64,000 nt of DNA from Nocardioides bruguierae. GTDB lineage: Bacteria; Actinomycetota; Actinomycetes; Propionibacteriales; Nocardioidaceae. The stretch covers positions 372,001 to 436,000 of the forward strand of contig NZ_JAMOIL010000001.1 in NCBI RefSeq assembly GCF_023656415.1. Reading direction: 5' to 3'. The notes below the pieces were generated by a model. The model saw nothing but the letters and a program-made list of their open reading frames with translations, searched no databases and was not told the origin of the DNA. Positions 30,617 through 41,595 of the stretch are shown piece after piece. Each line of letters starts with the position of its first letter. The stretch's first letter is position 1. Position numbers and translations under genes: made by a program.

Positions 30617-30651
30617 ACCGTAGCCCTCCCCGCCAACGCAGCCACTACGGT
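30617..30651. promoter_or_regulatory. Divergent pair of leaderless -10 boxes
   Basis: Minus strand: TACGGT (30617-30622) 6 nt before GTG 30610. Plus strand: TACGGT (30646-30651) 6 nt before GTG 30658. Both use the same hexamer. Confidence 0.5.
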
Positions 30652-30657
30652 GAGGCC

Positions 30658-31806
30658 GTGCCCGTCCCACCCACCCCGCACCTGCGCGTGGACCCGGTGC
30701 GGCTGCGCCGCAACGTCCGGCGGGCCGCCGACCGGGCCGCCGCCGCCGGCGTCCTCCTGCGCCCGCACGCCAAGACCTACAAGTGCCTGGAGGTCGCGCG
30801 TCTCCAGCTGGCCGGCGGGGCCGCCGGTCTCACGGTGGCCACGGTCGGCGAGGCCGAGGTCCTCGTGCGGGCCGGCGTGCGCGACCTGTTCCTGGCCTAC
30901 CCCGTCTGGGTCGACGACGACCGCGCCGACCGGCTGCGCGCGCTGGCCGAGCACGCCCGGGTCGCGATCGGGGTGGACTCGGTGATGGGCGCCGCCAACA
31001 GCGGCCGACGCCTGGGCGGCTCGGGCGTCGAGGTGCTCGTGGAGATCGACTCCGGCCACCACCGCACGGGCGTGGCGCCCGCGGACGCGGGCGAGGTGGC
31101 CGCGGCCGCTGCCCGTGCCGGGCTGCCGGTGCGCGGCGCGTTCACCTTCCCGGGGCACTCCTACTCCCCGGACGCGCCCGGTGCCGCGGCCGTCGCGGAG
31201 CGCGAGGCGCTGCTGGCGGCCCGGCTGTCGATGGAGGCAGCGGGCGTCCCCGTCCACGTGCTCTCCGGGGGGTCCACCCCCTCATTGGCAGCATCGTTGG
31301 ACGCGGCCCTGGGCGGGTCCTCGGGCGGATCCTTGGGAGCGCCCCCCGGTGCCTCCGGTCCGGGCGACGCCGGGGCGGACGATCCCGGGCTCGCGCGCGT
31401 GCAGTGGGAGCAGCGTCCCGGCGTCTACGTCTTCAACGACGCCCAGCAGTGGGAGCTGGGCACCTGCGAGCCCGGGGACGTGGCGCTGACCGCACGCGCC
31501 ACGGTGGTCAGCCACGCCTCGGGTCGCCTCGTGCTGGACTCCGGGTCCAAGGTGCTCGGCGCCGACCGGGCACCGTGGGCCACCGGCTGGGGCCGCCTGC
31601 TCGAGCGCCCGGACGCACGGATCGTCCAGCTCTCCGAGCACCACGCCGTCGTCGAGATGGAGGGGGTGCTCCCCCGCGTCGGCACCCAGGTGGACGTGGT
31701 GCCCAACCACGTGTGCAACGCCGTGAACCTCGCGGACGCCCTCTGGGCCGACGAGCACGGCGGCCTGCACCGGTGGCCGGTGGCCGCCCGCGGGCTCAAC
31801 GGCTGA
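30658..31806 (+). CDS. D-threonine aldolase/D-serine dehydratase-like PLP enzyme
   Basis: 382 residues from GTG 30658. Alanine-racemase-type barrel: VLLRPHAKTYKCLEVARLQ holds the PLP lysine, and VLVEIDSGHHRTG and FTFPGHSY are family segments. The C-terminal domain has the DSD/DTA metal-binding motif VVPNHVCNAVNL (His and Cys, zinc). This predicts PLP- and metal-dependent breakdown of a D-hydroxy-amino acid. A Gly/Ser/Ala-rich insert of about 25 residues (SSGGSLGAPPGASGPGDAG) in the middle looks like a recent low-complexity expansion. Confidence 0.85.
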   Translation: MPVPPTPHLRVDPVRLRRNVRRAADRAAAAGVLLRPHAKTYKCLEVARLQLAGGAAGLTVATVGEAEVLVRAGVRDLFLAYPVWVDDDRADRLRALAEHARVAIGVDSVMGAANSGRRLGGSGVEVLVEIDSGHHRTGVAPADAGEVAAAAARAGLPVRGAFTFPGHSYSPDAPGAAAVAEREALLAARLSMEAAGVPVHVLSGGSTPSLAASLDAALGGSSGGSLGAPPGASGPGDAGADDPGLARVQWEQRPGVYVFNDAQQWELGTCEPGDVALTARATVVSHASGRLVLDSGSKVLGADRAPWATGWGRLLERPDARIVQLSEHHAVVEMEGVLPRVGTQVDVVPNHVCNAVNLADALWADEHGGLHRWPVAARGLNG

Positions 31807-31816
31807 GCCGCCCACC

Positions 31817-31822
31817 TACGAT
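31817..31822 (+). promoter_or_regulatory. -10 box for cyclophilin gene
   Basis: TACGAT, then 7 nt, then ATG 31830. Leaderless spacing inside the short gap after the aldolase stop. Confidence 0.4.
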
Positions 31823-31829
31823 CGGCGCC

Positions 31830-32579
31830 ATGACGCCCCGCACCCGCCTCCGTCGCAGCCTCGCCACCTCCGCCGTCCTGCTGGGCCTCACGTCCGCGCT
31901 GGCCGCGTGCGGCGGCGACGAGCCCTCGGACGACGCCGGCGCATCGGCCTCGGCCTCGGCCTCGGCATCGGCATCGGCCGACAGCAGCGGGGACGGGCGC
32001 AGCGGCACCATCGAGGCCGCCGGCGACGGCTGCGGCTACTACGAGACCGGTGACGCCGCGCGCGACGTCGAGCTGCCGCCCGCCGAGCCGACCGTGTCGG
32101 GGTCGGTGACCGCGGTGCTGCACACCAACTACGGCGACCTCACCCTCACCCTCGACGCGGACGGCAAGCCGTGCACGGTCGGGTCGTTCGTGTCGCTGGC
32201 CGAGCAGGGCTTCTACGACGAGACGCCGTGCCCCCGCGTCACCACCTACGACACCTTCGGGGTGCTCCAGTGCGGCGACCCGACGGGTCTGACCAGCGGC
32301 GGGCCGGGCTACCTCATCCCCGACGAGATCGACGGCACCGAGACCTACGAGCGTGGTGTGGTGGCCATGGCGAACGCGGACAGCGCCAACACCGCTGGGT
32401 CGCAGTTCTTCCTCGTCTACACCGACAGCGACCTGGCCCCCGACTACACCGTCTTCGGCACCATCGACGACGCCGGCCTGGCGGTGCTCGACGAGATCGG
32501 CGAGGCGGGCGTCGAGGGTGGCGCGCAGGACGGCGCCCCGGCCCAGGCCGTGGACATCGAGTCGGTCACCATCGGCTGA
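31830..32579 (+). CDS. Cyclophilin-type peptidyl-prolyl isomerase, lipoprotein
   Basis: 249 residues from ATG 31830. A lipoprotein signal (LLGLTSALAACGG, Cys about 27) is followed by an Ala-Ser repeat linker (SASASASASASA) coded by 6-bp repeats, and a cyclophilin domain from about 90: TAVLHTNYGDLTLTL, CPRVTTYDTFGVLQCGDPT, RGVVAMANADSANTAGSQFFLVYTDS and TVFGTIDDAGLAVLDEI. The catalytic Arg and Gln-Phe-Phe are kept. It should fold proteins on the outer face of the membrane. Confidence 0.92.
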   Translation: MTPRTRLRRSLATSAVLLGLTSALAACGGDEPSDDAGASASASASASASADSSGDGRSGTIEAAGDGCGYYETGDAARDVELPPAEPTVSGSVTAVLHTNYGDLTLTLDADGKPCTVGSFVSLAEQGFYDETPCPRVTTYDTFGVLQCGDPTGLTSGGPGYLIPDEIDGTETYERGVVAMANADSANTAGSQFFLVYTDSDLAPDYTVFGTIDDAGLAVLDEIGEAGVEGGAQDGAPAQAVDIESVTIG

Positions 32580-32612
32580 CGCCCCGGGCCACGGCGCCTT
32601 TCACGGTGCCGG

Positions 32613-33074
32613 TCACTCCCCCGTCGTCCGGTAGCGGACGTGGTCACCGACGGTGACCGTGCGCCCGACGGTGCACAGCCGGTCCTCGATCATCCGCACG
32701 GTGCGCTCGAGCACCGCGCGCGCCGCGTCCCCGGCCTCGCCGTCGGGGAACGCGACGTCGAAGGTGACCTGGAGGTCGCTCATCCGGTTGCCCTGCTCGT
32801 CGCGGATCTTGTGCCCCTCGGCGCGGGCCCGCAGCGACGTGGCGGGCGCCCGCTTGCCGGTGATGAGCGCGAGGTCGATGGCGCCGCAGCCGGCCAGGGC
32901 GGCCAGCAGCAGCTCCACCGGGGTGAAGTCGGCGTCGTCGCCCGCACCGACCCGCAGCTCACCGCCACGGCGGTTGGTGGCGCGGTAGTGGTCGGGGTCG
33001 GTCTGCTCGAGGTCGACCCAGCGGTGCGTGGGTTCGTGGACGACGGCGTCGGCGGCGGTCAGGTCAGGGGCCAT
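32613..33074 (-). CDS. OsmC family protein
   Basis: 153 residues from ATG 33074. OsmC/Ohr fold with the two redox cysteines: LLLALAGCGAIDLALITGKR (first Cys) and RMIEDRLCTVGRTV (second Cys). Such proteins use a reactive Cys pair to reduce organic hydroperoxides. Convergent with the cyclophilin gene and 133 bp from the HesB-like gene in the other direction. Confidence 0.88.
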   Translation of the reverse strand: MAPDLTAADAVVHEPTHRWVDLEQTDPDHYRATNRRGGELRVGAGDDADFTPVELLLAALAGCGAIDLALITGKRAPATSLRARAEGHKIRDEQGNRMSDLQVTFDVAFPDGEAGDAARAVLERTVRMIEDRLCTVGRTVTVGDHVRYRTTGE

Positions 33075-33207
33075 GAGCCGAGCATGGCACCGACGGCCGC
33101 GTCCGCCACGGGCCGGTCGACACGCCCGGGTGAGGCCGTCGGCTTGAGTGTGTCGCCGTCGTCCGCAACGGTGGTGTCGTCACTGCACCCGATCGGAAGG
33201 CGAGTCC

Positions 33208-33492
33208 ATGCTCACCCTCACCGAGAACGCGACGACCATCCTCAACCAGCTCAGCGCCTCGCCCGAGCTGCCCGACTCCGCCGGCCTGCGGATCACCTCC
33301 GAGAACGAGGCCGACCCCAGCTTCTCCGCGACCATGGCCACCGCCGCCGAGCCCGGCGACCAGGTCGTCGAGCAGGGCGGCACCACCGTCTACCTCGACG
33401 AGCGCGCCGCCCAGGTGCTCGACGACAAGATCCTCGACGCCTCCGTCGACCAGCAGGGTCAGGTCGAGTTCGCCCTGGGCGTGCAGGGCTGA
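33208..33492 (+). CDS. HesB/IscA-like protein without cysteines
   Basis: 94 residues from ATG 33208 with GGAAGG upstream. The HesB-like fold can be seen: MLTLTENATTILNQL, AGLRITSENEADPSFSATMA, VEQGGTTVYLDERAAQVLDDKILD and VEFALGV. Genuine IscA/HesB scaffolds need three Cys; none is present here, so iron-sulfur cluster binding in the usual way is unlikely. An actinobacterial group of such cysteine-free relatives exists under the HesB name. A strong hairpin follows. Confidence 0.8.
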   Translation: MLTLTENATTILNQLSASPELPDSAGLRITSENEADPSFSATMATAAEPGDQVVEQGGTTVYLDERAAQVLDDKILDASVDQQGQVEFALGVQG

Positions 33493-33530
33493 CGCCCCAC
33501 ACCGAGCACGAGGACCGGTCACCGGTCGCA

Positions 33531-33568
33531 GCACGAGCCCCCGGCACCACGGTGCCGGGGGCTCGTGC
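33531..33568. terminator. Strong 18-bp-stem hairpin after the HesB-like gene
   Basis: Arms GCACGAGCCCCCGGCACC (33531-33548) and its exact complement (33551-33568), loop AC. No T-tract follows. It lies between convergent genes, so it may act in both directions. Confidence 0.8.
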
Positions 33569-33574
33569 GTTGCG

Positions 33575-33621
33575 GGGTCAGCGACGCGGGGTCAGGAGCG
33601 CCGGGTCAGCGACGCGGGGTC
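33575..33621. repeat. 19-bp direct repeat at the 3' end of the S55-like gene
   Basis: GGGTCAGCGACGCGGGGTC at 33575-33593 and 33603-33621. The right copy contains the stop and last codons of the S55-like gene; the left copy is downstream of the stop. Confidence 0.9.
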
Positions 33622-35372
33622 GAGACCGAGATGTACTGCCCGCCCCGGACGATGCCCTGGCGCGGCAGGTCCGCGACCACGGTGGTCCGCCCGGCGCCGC
33701 GCATGCGCAGCTCCAGCTGGACCTGGTCGTTGCGGACGCGGTCCTCGACCTTCTGGGCGAACTTCTCGATGGTGCCGGCGCGGCTGCGCTGGTAGACGCT
33801 GTCGCCGCCACGCACGTAGAGGTAGCCCCAGCCGCGACCGGTGTCGTCGATGTCCACCGACAGCGGCAGCCGGGCCGTGCGGTCGCCGTTGCGGACCACC
33901 ACGCGCAGCTTGAGGGTGCCCTCCGTGACCTTGAGGGTCTTGCGGTCGCTCACCGGCGTCCACTCGCCGCCCTTGCGCTGGTCGACGCGGAGGATCGACC
34001 AGCTCTGCGCCTCCGTCGAGACCTGCTCGGCGGTGACGTCGACGGCGTCGACCTCGACCCCGTCGATGCGGTTCAGGTAGTAGGCGAGCGTGGCGACCTC
34101 GTCGGCGGCCTGGTAGCTGCTCCACCAGCTGGAGCCGGCGAAGACGTTGCTGCCGGAGAAGGCGAACGGCTCGCCGTCGGCGGTGCCCGTCATCGTCCAG
34201 GCCTGCTCCTGCGTGCCCATCGGGTCGCCGTCGAGCACGACGTCGGTGCCGGTGTAGCCGGAGTAGAACACCACGTCCGGCAGGTAGTCGGACTCGTAGA
34301 CGTCGGTCGACAGGTCCTGGGTGGTGCTGCCGGCGGTGAAGGCGCTGGTGACGGTGGCGGCGTCGGGCAGGGTGCCCAGCGTGCCGGTGATGCCGGTCAT
34401 CCGGTCCTGCTCGATGGTGCCGACCGGGTCGCCGATGTTGGCGACCTTGAACGGCGCCCACGCCGAGTCCGGCTGCACGTAGACGGCGTCGGCCGGGTGC
34501 AGGCCGTAGGTGACCTCGCCGCCCTGGATGAGCGGGTGGCCGAAGCCGACCAGCTCGCCGCCGCAGACCGACGTGGTGGTGCCGACGCCGGCCATGGTGA
34601 TGTCGCCGTAGGCGACCGAGGCGGCCAGGTTGCCGCCGGCGGCGACGTCGTCGACGGTCACGTCCGCGGCGCGGGCTCCGACGGTGCCGTCGGCGGAGAA
34701 GGTGCGGCTGCGCAGGGTCAGGCCGTGCTTGGCCGCGGCCTTGCGCACGCGCCCGAGCTCGGAGGTGTCGACGCCGGAGAGCGTCAGGCCGGAGCGGAGG
34801 ATGCGGAAGCCGCGCTCGGCGTCGGTGCGGCTGGTGCCGGCGTCCGCGCGGGCGATCTGCTGGGCGGTCTTGCCGTCCACGCCGACCCGTGCGGGGGCGG
34901 TGGGCATGTGGGTGTCCATGTCGGCGTAGGGGGTGACGCCGGCGATCGGGCTGGGTCCGTAGGAGAGGCCGTAGGCCACGGCGCCGACGATGTTGCCGTC
35001 GGCCGGGTCGCCCAGGTAGACCGGCGAGCCCGACATGCCCTGCCAGATGCCGCCGATCTCGTCCATGGCCGGGTTGGCGCCGGCGCCGCCGAAGTCGATC
35101 ATCACCATGTCCACGCCGGGGGCGATGCCGTCGGTGATGACGCCGAGGACCGTGCCGGGGAACTCCTCGGGGGTGGTGCCGGCGGTGACGCTCAGGGCGG
35201 TGACGGCGTCACCGCGGCTCAGGCCGCTGACGTCGACAGGGCTGGCGCAGTCGGCGGCAGCGTCGGCGACGGCGGGGGTGCCGAGACCGGTGACGGCGAG
35301 GGGGGTCAGCAGCAGCACGCCAACGGTGGCAGCGGCGGCCAGGCCACGAGAGGGGGAGAGTGCACGCGACAT
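33606..35372 (-). CDS. Secreted SpoIVB-like (S55) peptidase-domain protein
   Basis: 588 residues from ATG 35372 with AGGAAGGAA upstream. A Sec signal (GLAAAATVGVLLLTPLAVTGLG) is followed by a SpoIVB peptidase S55-like domain: PGVDMVMIDFGG, IWQGMSGSPVYLGD (the GxSGSP catalytic loop) and VAYGLSYGPSP. Further regions include GGELVGFGHPLIQGGEVTYG (a second family block) and a C-terminal domain rich in charged residues. SpoIVB is a signalling protease in sporulating bacteria; actinobacterial relatives are exported and uncharacterised. The short 19-bp repeat lies over its end. Confidence 0.82.
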   Translation of the reverse strand: MSRALSPSRGLAAAATVGVLLLTPLAVTGLGTPAVADAAADCASPVDVSGLSRGDAVTALSVTAGTTPEEFPGTVLGVITDGIAPGVDMVMIDFGGAGANPAMDEIGGIWQGMSGSPVYLGDPADGNIVGAVAYGLSYGPSPIAGVTPYADMDTHMPTAPARVGVDGKTAQQIARADAGTSRTDAERGFRILRSGLTLSGVDTSELGRVRKAAAKHGLTLRSRTFSADGTVGARAADVTVDDVAAGGNLAASVAYGDITMAGVGTTTSVCGGELVGFGHPLIQGGEVTYGLHPADAVYVQPDSAWAPFKVANIGDPVGTIEQDRMTGITGTLGTLPDAATVTSAFTAGSTTQDLSTDVYESDYLPDVVFYSGYTGTDVVLDGDPMGTQEQAWTMTGTADGEPFAFSGSNVFAGSSWWSSYQAADEVATLAYYLNRIDGVEVDAVDVTAEQVSTEAQSWSILRVDQRKGGEWTPVSDRKTLKVTEGTLKLRVVVRNGDRTARLPLSVDIDDTGRGWGYLYVRGGDSVYQRSRAGTIEKFAQKVEDRVRNDQVQLELRMRGAGRTTVVADLPRQGIVRGGQYISVSTPRR

Positions 35373-35545
35373 CGCGGCTTCCTTCCTGGAGGGACGCCCG
35401 AGCGGCGTCTTCAATGCTCAGACGCGCAGCATGACGGTTCGGTTGCCTGCGCGAGCAGAAATCCGCAGAAATGTTCGCAAAGCGCTGACAGGCGTGTCCC
35501 CCACCACCGGACGGCCCCACCCTCCCCCGCCGCCCGGCGCGGCAC

Positions 35546-35551
35546 TAGCCT
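35546..35551 (+). promoter_or_regulatory. -10 box for leaderless pepN
   Basis: TAGCCT, then 6 nt, then GTG 35558; no ribosome site present. Confidence 0.45.
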
Positions 35552-35557
35552 CGCCTC

Positions 35558-38092
<2,535 letters not shown>

Positions 38093-38097
38093 CCCCG

Positions 38098-39000
38098 GTG
38101 AGCGGCCCCGACCTGCCGCCCGACCTGCCGCACGACCTGCGCGCCTCCCTGCCCCGCCCGCCGGGGCCGACGACCCGGCGCCGGGTCGCCGAGCACCGCG
38201 TGGGCGAGGACGGGGCGGAGCTGGTGCGGCGGCACGAGGACCGGCTGGTCACCGAGGAGCCGCTGGAGCTGCGGGGCACCTGGCCCGGCCAGCCCGGACG
38301 CCGGCTGTGGGTCACCATGCGCACCCCCGGCCACGACTTCGAGCTGGCCGCGGGCTGGGCGCGGCACGAGGGACTCTTCGACGACCGCGACGTGGCCGAG
38401 GGGGCCCTGGCCGCGGTCGCCTACTGCACCGACGTCGACCTCGAGCCCGAGGAGGCGTTCAACGTCGTGACCCTGCGGCTGGCCCGGGCCCCGCGCAGCG
38501 AGCCATCGGCGCGGCACGACGCGCTCTCGGCGGGCTCCAGCGCCTGCGGGGTGTGCGGCGCCGACTCGGTGGCCGACGCCCTCTCCGGGGTCACCGGGGC
38601 CGGGTGGGACGGCGAGCGCCCCGGCGCCACCGTCGTCCGGGGGCTGCCGGACCGGTTGCGGGAGGCGCAGCAGGTCTTCGCCCGCACCGGCGCCTCGCAC
38701 GCGGCCGGCCTGGCCACCGCCGACGGCGAGCTCCTGGTGGTGCGCGAGGACGTCGGGCGCCACAACGCGCTCGACAAGGTCACCGGTGCCCGGGTGCTGG
38801 CCGGAGAGCCGGCCGCGGGCGCCTGCCTCGTGGTGAGCGGCCGCATCGGCTTCGAGCTGGTGCAGAAGGCCGTGGCGGCCGGGGTCGGCGCCCTGGTGGC
38901 GGTGGGTGCGCCCACGTCGCTGTCCGTGCGGCTCGCGGCCGAGCACGGCCTGGACCTGTGGGGCTTCACCGGCCCGCGCCGGGCCGTGCGCTACGCCTGA
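38098..39000 (+). CDS. fdhD: Formate dehydrogenase accessory sulfurtransferase FdhD
   Basis: 300 residues from GTG 38098, 5 nt after pepN stops, with GGGGAGG at 38082-38088. Features: RLVTEEPLELR, MRTPGHDFELAAGWARHEG, the redox pair CGVC (Cys150, Cys153), GASHAAGLATADGELLVVREDVGRHNALDKV and GRIGFELVQKA. FdhD transfers sulfur to the molybdenum or tungsten cofactor of formate dehydrogenase. No formate dehydrogenase is in the window, so its client must be elsewhere. Confidence 0.95.
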   Translation: MSGPDLPPDLPHDLRASLPRPPGPTTRRRVAEHRVGEDGAELVRRHEDRLVTEEPLELRGTWPGQPGRRLWVTMRTPGHDFELAAGWARHEGLFDDRDVAEGALAAVAYCTDVDLEPEEAFNVVTLRLARAPRSEPSARHDALSAGSSACGVCGADSVADALSGVTGAGWDGERPGATVVRGLPDRLREAQQVFARTGASHAAGLATADGELLVVREDVGRHNALDKVTGARVLAGEPAAGACLVVSGRIGFELVQKAVAAGVGALVAVGAPTSLSVRLAAEHGLDLWGFTGPRRAVRYA

Positions 39001-39037
39001 GGCCGACCTCGGCTCGGGCAACCGGGTCCGGACGCAC

Positions 39038-39087
39038 GACGAGGGCCGGTCCCGCGACGCTCCCCAGCACGCGGGTCCGGCCCTCGT
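39038..39087. terminator. Hairpin between fdhD and the FAD oxidoreductase gene
   Basis: Stem ACGAGGGCCGGTCCCGCG (39038-39055) pairing with 39070-39087 with one mismatch; 14-nt loop. Between convergent genes, likely bidirectional. Confidence 0.75.
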
Positions 39088-39223
39088 CACTACCAGGCCT
39101 GTGGCGCAACCCCCCAGCCCGCCACATGACCTCGTCAGGTCCGTGCGCCCGCCGGAGCGGACGACCTCGGTGCGACCAGTGAACCGTTCCAACACGGCCA
39201 GGTCACGCGCTTTCGCAGCCCCT

Positions 39224-40324
39224 TCACGCAGGACGGGACCTTGGTCCCTGGCCGGAGAGACCCTGGTCCCGGACGTCGCGCAGTCGGGCGCCGACGGCGG
39301 CCGCGCACCGCTCCCCCGACAACCACGCGGCCTCCACCCGCGGCTTCCTGGACCAGCCGTCCCCGCAGGCCGCCACCGCACCGTGCGCGACGGGGTGCAG
39401 CCAGTAGGCCGCGTCGTGCCCGTCGACCGGCCGCGCCAGCCCCCAGCGGTGCACCCAGGCGTCCTCGGGCGCGGGCACCCCGAGCAGCTCGGTCAGTGCC
39501 TCGAGCACCGGGCCGAGCGCGGCCCCGGGGTCGTCCAGGTGGTCGCGGGCGAGCCCGGGGGTCGAGTGCGCGACGAGCACCGGGGCGTCGTCGCCCCGGC
39601 GTCGGCCGTCGTCGGCCACCCAGGAGAGCACCGGGTGGTCGTTGACGAACAGGCCGTCCGGCAGGTCCGACCAGCACCGCTGCGGCCAGCGTGCGGCGAC
39701 CGCCATGATGGGCTCGCTCTCCCCGTCCAGGGCCGTGCCGGCGTCCCTGAAACCGGGGCCGAGCAGGCGCCGCGCCTGGGTGTCGGGCATCGCCAGCACG
39801 ACCCCGTCCCAGGTCTCGCCGTCGACCACCGGGCGGCCGTCGGGGCCGGCGTCGACGCGCTCCACGGTGACGTCGAGGTGGACGTCGAGGTGCCGGGCGA
39901 GGTCCTCGGCGAGGCCGCGCAGGCCACCGGGCGCCGCCCAGCGCACGGGTCCGGTCGTGGTGCGGCGGGACGCGGCCTCGGCCACCCCGAAGGTGTCGGT
40001 CCAGCGGCGGGCCAGCCCGGCGACCTCCCACGCGGCCACCACCTGGTCGAAGCCCTCGCGCGCTCCCTCCTCGGAGACGGTGAGGTAGGACGCGCCGTGG
40101 TCGACGGGCCTGCCGTCCCAGGTGCGCGACGCCAGGCGTCCACCGACCCGTCGTCCCCGGTCGACGACCCGCACCTGGAGCCCCTCGCGGTGCAGGGCCC
40201 GCGCCGTCGCGAGCCCGGCGACGCCGGCCCCCACCACGAGCACGCGGGCGGGCGCCCCGTCACGAGCGCCCTCGGGCGGCGGGGTCAGGTCGTCGGCTGC
40301 GTCACGAGGCTCCACGCCCTCCAC
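39224..40324 (-). CDS. FAD-dependent amine oxidase/renalase-like oxidoreductase
   Basis: 366 residues from GTG 40324 with GGGAGAAG directly upstream. The dinucleotide fold ARVLVVGAGVAGLATARALHREGL (GxGxxG) is followed by RVVDRGRRVGGRLASR (the GG-R motif of flavin amine oxidases) and a C-terminal AVAACGDGWSRKPRVEAAWLSGE typical of the FAD-binding end. It resembles renalase-like proteins acting on small amines or NAD(P)H isomers. Convergent with fdhD; the start is close to the divergent sbcD promoter. Confidence 0.87.
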   Translation of the reverse strand: MEGVEPRDAADDLTPPPEGARDGAPARVLVVGAGVAGLATARALHREGLQVRVVDRGRRVGGRLASRTWDGRPVDHGASYLTVSEEGAREGFDQVVAAWEVAGLARRWTDTFGVAEAASRRTTTGPVRWAAPGGLRGLAEDLARHLDVHLDVTVERVDAGPDGRPVVDGETWDGVVLAMPDTQARRLLGPGFRDAGTALDGESEPIMAVAARWPQRCWSDLPDGLFVNDHPVLSWVADDGRRRGDDAPVLVAHSTPGLARDHLDDPGAALGPVLEALTELLGVPAPEDAWVHRWGLARPVDGHDAAYWLHPVAHGAVAACGDGWSRKPRVEAAWLSGERCAAAVGARLRDVRDQGLSGQGPRSRPA

Positions 40325-40376
40325 CTTCTCCCGTCGCTGGTCGGCGTGGGTCCACCCCGTTGTCGGTGGCGGCCCC

Positions 40377-40382
40377 TACGGT
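40377..40382 (+). promoter_or_regulatory. -10 box for leaderless sbcD
   Basis: TACGGT, then 7 nt, then GTG 40390. This selects GTG 40390 over 40360 and 40381. Confidence 0.5.
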
Positions 40383-40389
40383 GCTTCGC

Positions 40390-41595
40390 GTGCGCCTGCT
40401 CCACACCTCCGACTGGCACCTCGGCCGGTCCTTCCACCGCGAGGGGATGCTCGACCACCAGGCCGCCTGGGTCGACCACCTCCTCGAGGTCGTCGCGGCC
40501 GAGGAGGTCGACGTCGTGCTCGTCTCCGGGGACGTGTACGACCGTGCGCTGCCGCAGGTCGACGCGGTGCGCCTGGCGGACGAGACCCTCGCCCGGCTGG
40601 CGGCCTCGCGGGCACGGGTCGTGCTCACGAGCGGCAACCACGACTCGGCGCAGCGGCTCGGCTTCGGCTCGCGCCTGGCCGACGCAGCGGGGGTGCACCT
40701 GCGCACCCGGCACTCCGACGTCGGGGTCCCGGTGCTGCTGGAGGACGAGCACGGCCCGGTGGCCGTCCACGGCCTGCCCTACCTCGACCCCGAGGCGACC
40801 CGCACGACGTGGGGCCTGCCCGCCCGCTCGCACGAGGCGGCGCTGGGCGAGGCGATGCGTCGGGTCCGCGACGACCTGGCCGGCCGCGCTGGCACCCGCT
40901 CGGTCGTGATGGCGCACGCCTTCGTCGCCGGCGGGGTCGAGCGCGACCCGTCCCTGGAGTCCGACTCCGAGCGGGACATCTCCGTGGGCGGCGTCTCGAT
41001 CGTCCCCTCCTCCACCTTCGCCGGCAGCGACTACGTCGCGCTGGGCCACCTGCACGGGCGGCACGTGCTCGACGAGCGCGTCCGCTACTCGGGGTCCCCC
41101 CTGGCGTACTCGTTCTCCGAGGCCGGTCACACCAAGGGCAGCTGGCTCGTCGACCTGGGTGCGCCCGCCGAGGGCGGCGCCGCCGTCTCCGCGACGTTCG
41201 TCCCCTCCCCCGTCCCCCGGCCGCTGGCCCGGCTCCGCGGCACCCTGGACGAGCTGCTCAGCGACCCCCGGCACGCGCACGCGGAGGACGCGTGGGTCCA
41301 GGCCGTCCTCACCGACGAGGGGCGGCCCGCCGCCGCGATGGACCGGCTGCGCCGGCGCTTCCCGCACGCCCTGGTGCTCTCGTTCGAGCACACCGCCGCC
41401 CCGGTCGGCGGCATGCCCGCCGCGCCCTCGAGCGGCCGCAGCGACCACGACGTCGTCGCCGAGTTCGTCACCGCGATGCGCGGGCGCGCCCCGGAGGCGG
41501 ACGAGGCGGCGCTGCTGCGCCGTGCCGTCGACGCGTGCTGCGAGGACCCGGACGCCGACCCCGTCCCCGCCGCCCCCGAGCAGGTGGGCGCGTGA
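40390..41595 (+). CDS. sbcD: Exonuclease SbcD (Mre11-type)
   Basis: 401 residues from GTG 40390, giving the usual start RLLHTSDWHLGRSFHREG. Mre11-type phosphoesterase motifs: SDWHLGR (D-x-H), VSGDVYDRALP (GD), LTSGNHDSAQRLGFGS (GNHD), VMAHAFVAGG and YVALGHLHGRHVL (GHLH). With SbcC it forms a DNA end-processing nuclease that cuts hairpins and blocked ends. The start of sbcC overlaps its stop (GTGA). Confidence 0.95.
   Translation: MRLLHTSDWHLGRSFHREGMLDHQAAWVDHLLEVVAAEEVDVVLVSGDVYDRALPQVDAVRLADETLARLAASRARVVLTSGNHDSAQRLGFGSRLADAAGVHLRTRHSDVGVPVLLEDEHGPVAVHGLPYLDPEATRTTWGLPARSHEAALGEAMRRVRDDLAGRAGTRSVVMAHAFVAGGVERDPSLESDSERDISVGGVSIVPSSTFAGSDYVALGHLHGRHVLDERVRYSGSPLAYSFSEAGHTKGSWLVDLGAPAEGGAAVSATFVPSPVPRPLARLRGTLDELLSDPRHAHAEDAWVQAVLTDEGRPAAAMDRLRRRFPHALVLSFEHTAAPVGGMPAAPSSGRSDHDVVAEFVTAMRGRAPEADEAALLRRAVDACCEDPDADPVPAAPEQVGA

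Noticed and set aside
33592..34461. Second, overlapping protein on the minus strand within the S55-like gene
   Set aside because: It is an out-of-frame Arg/His-rich translation of the same codons.
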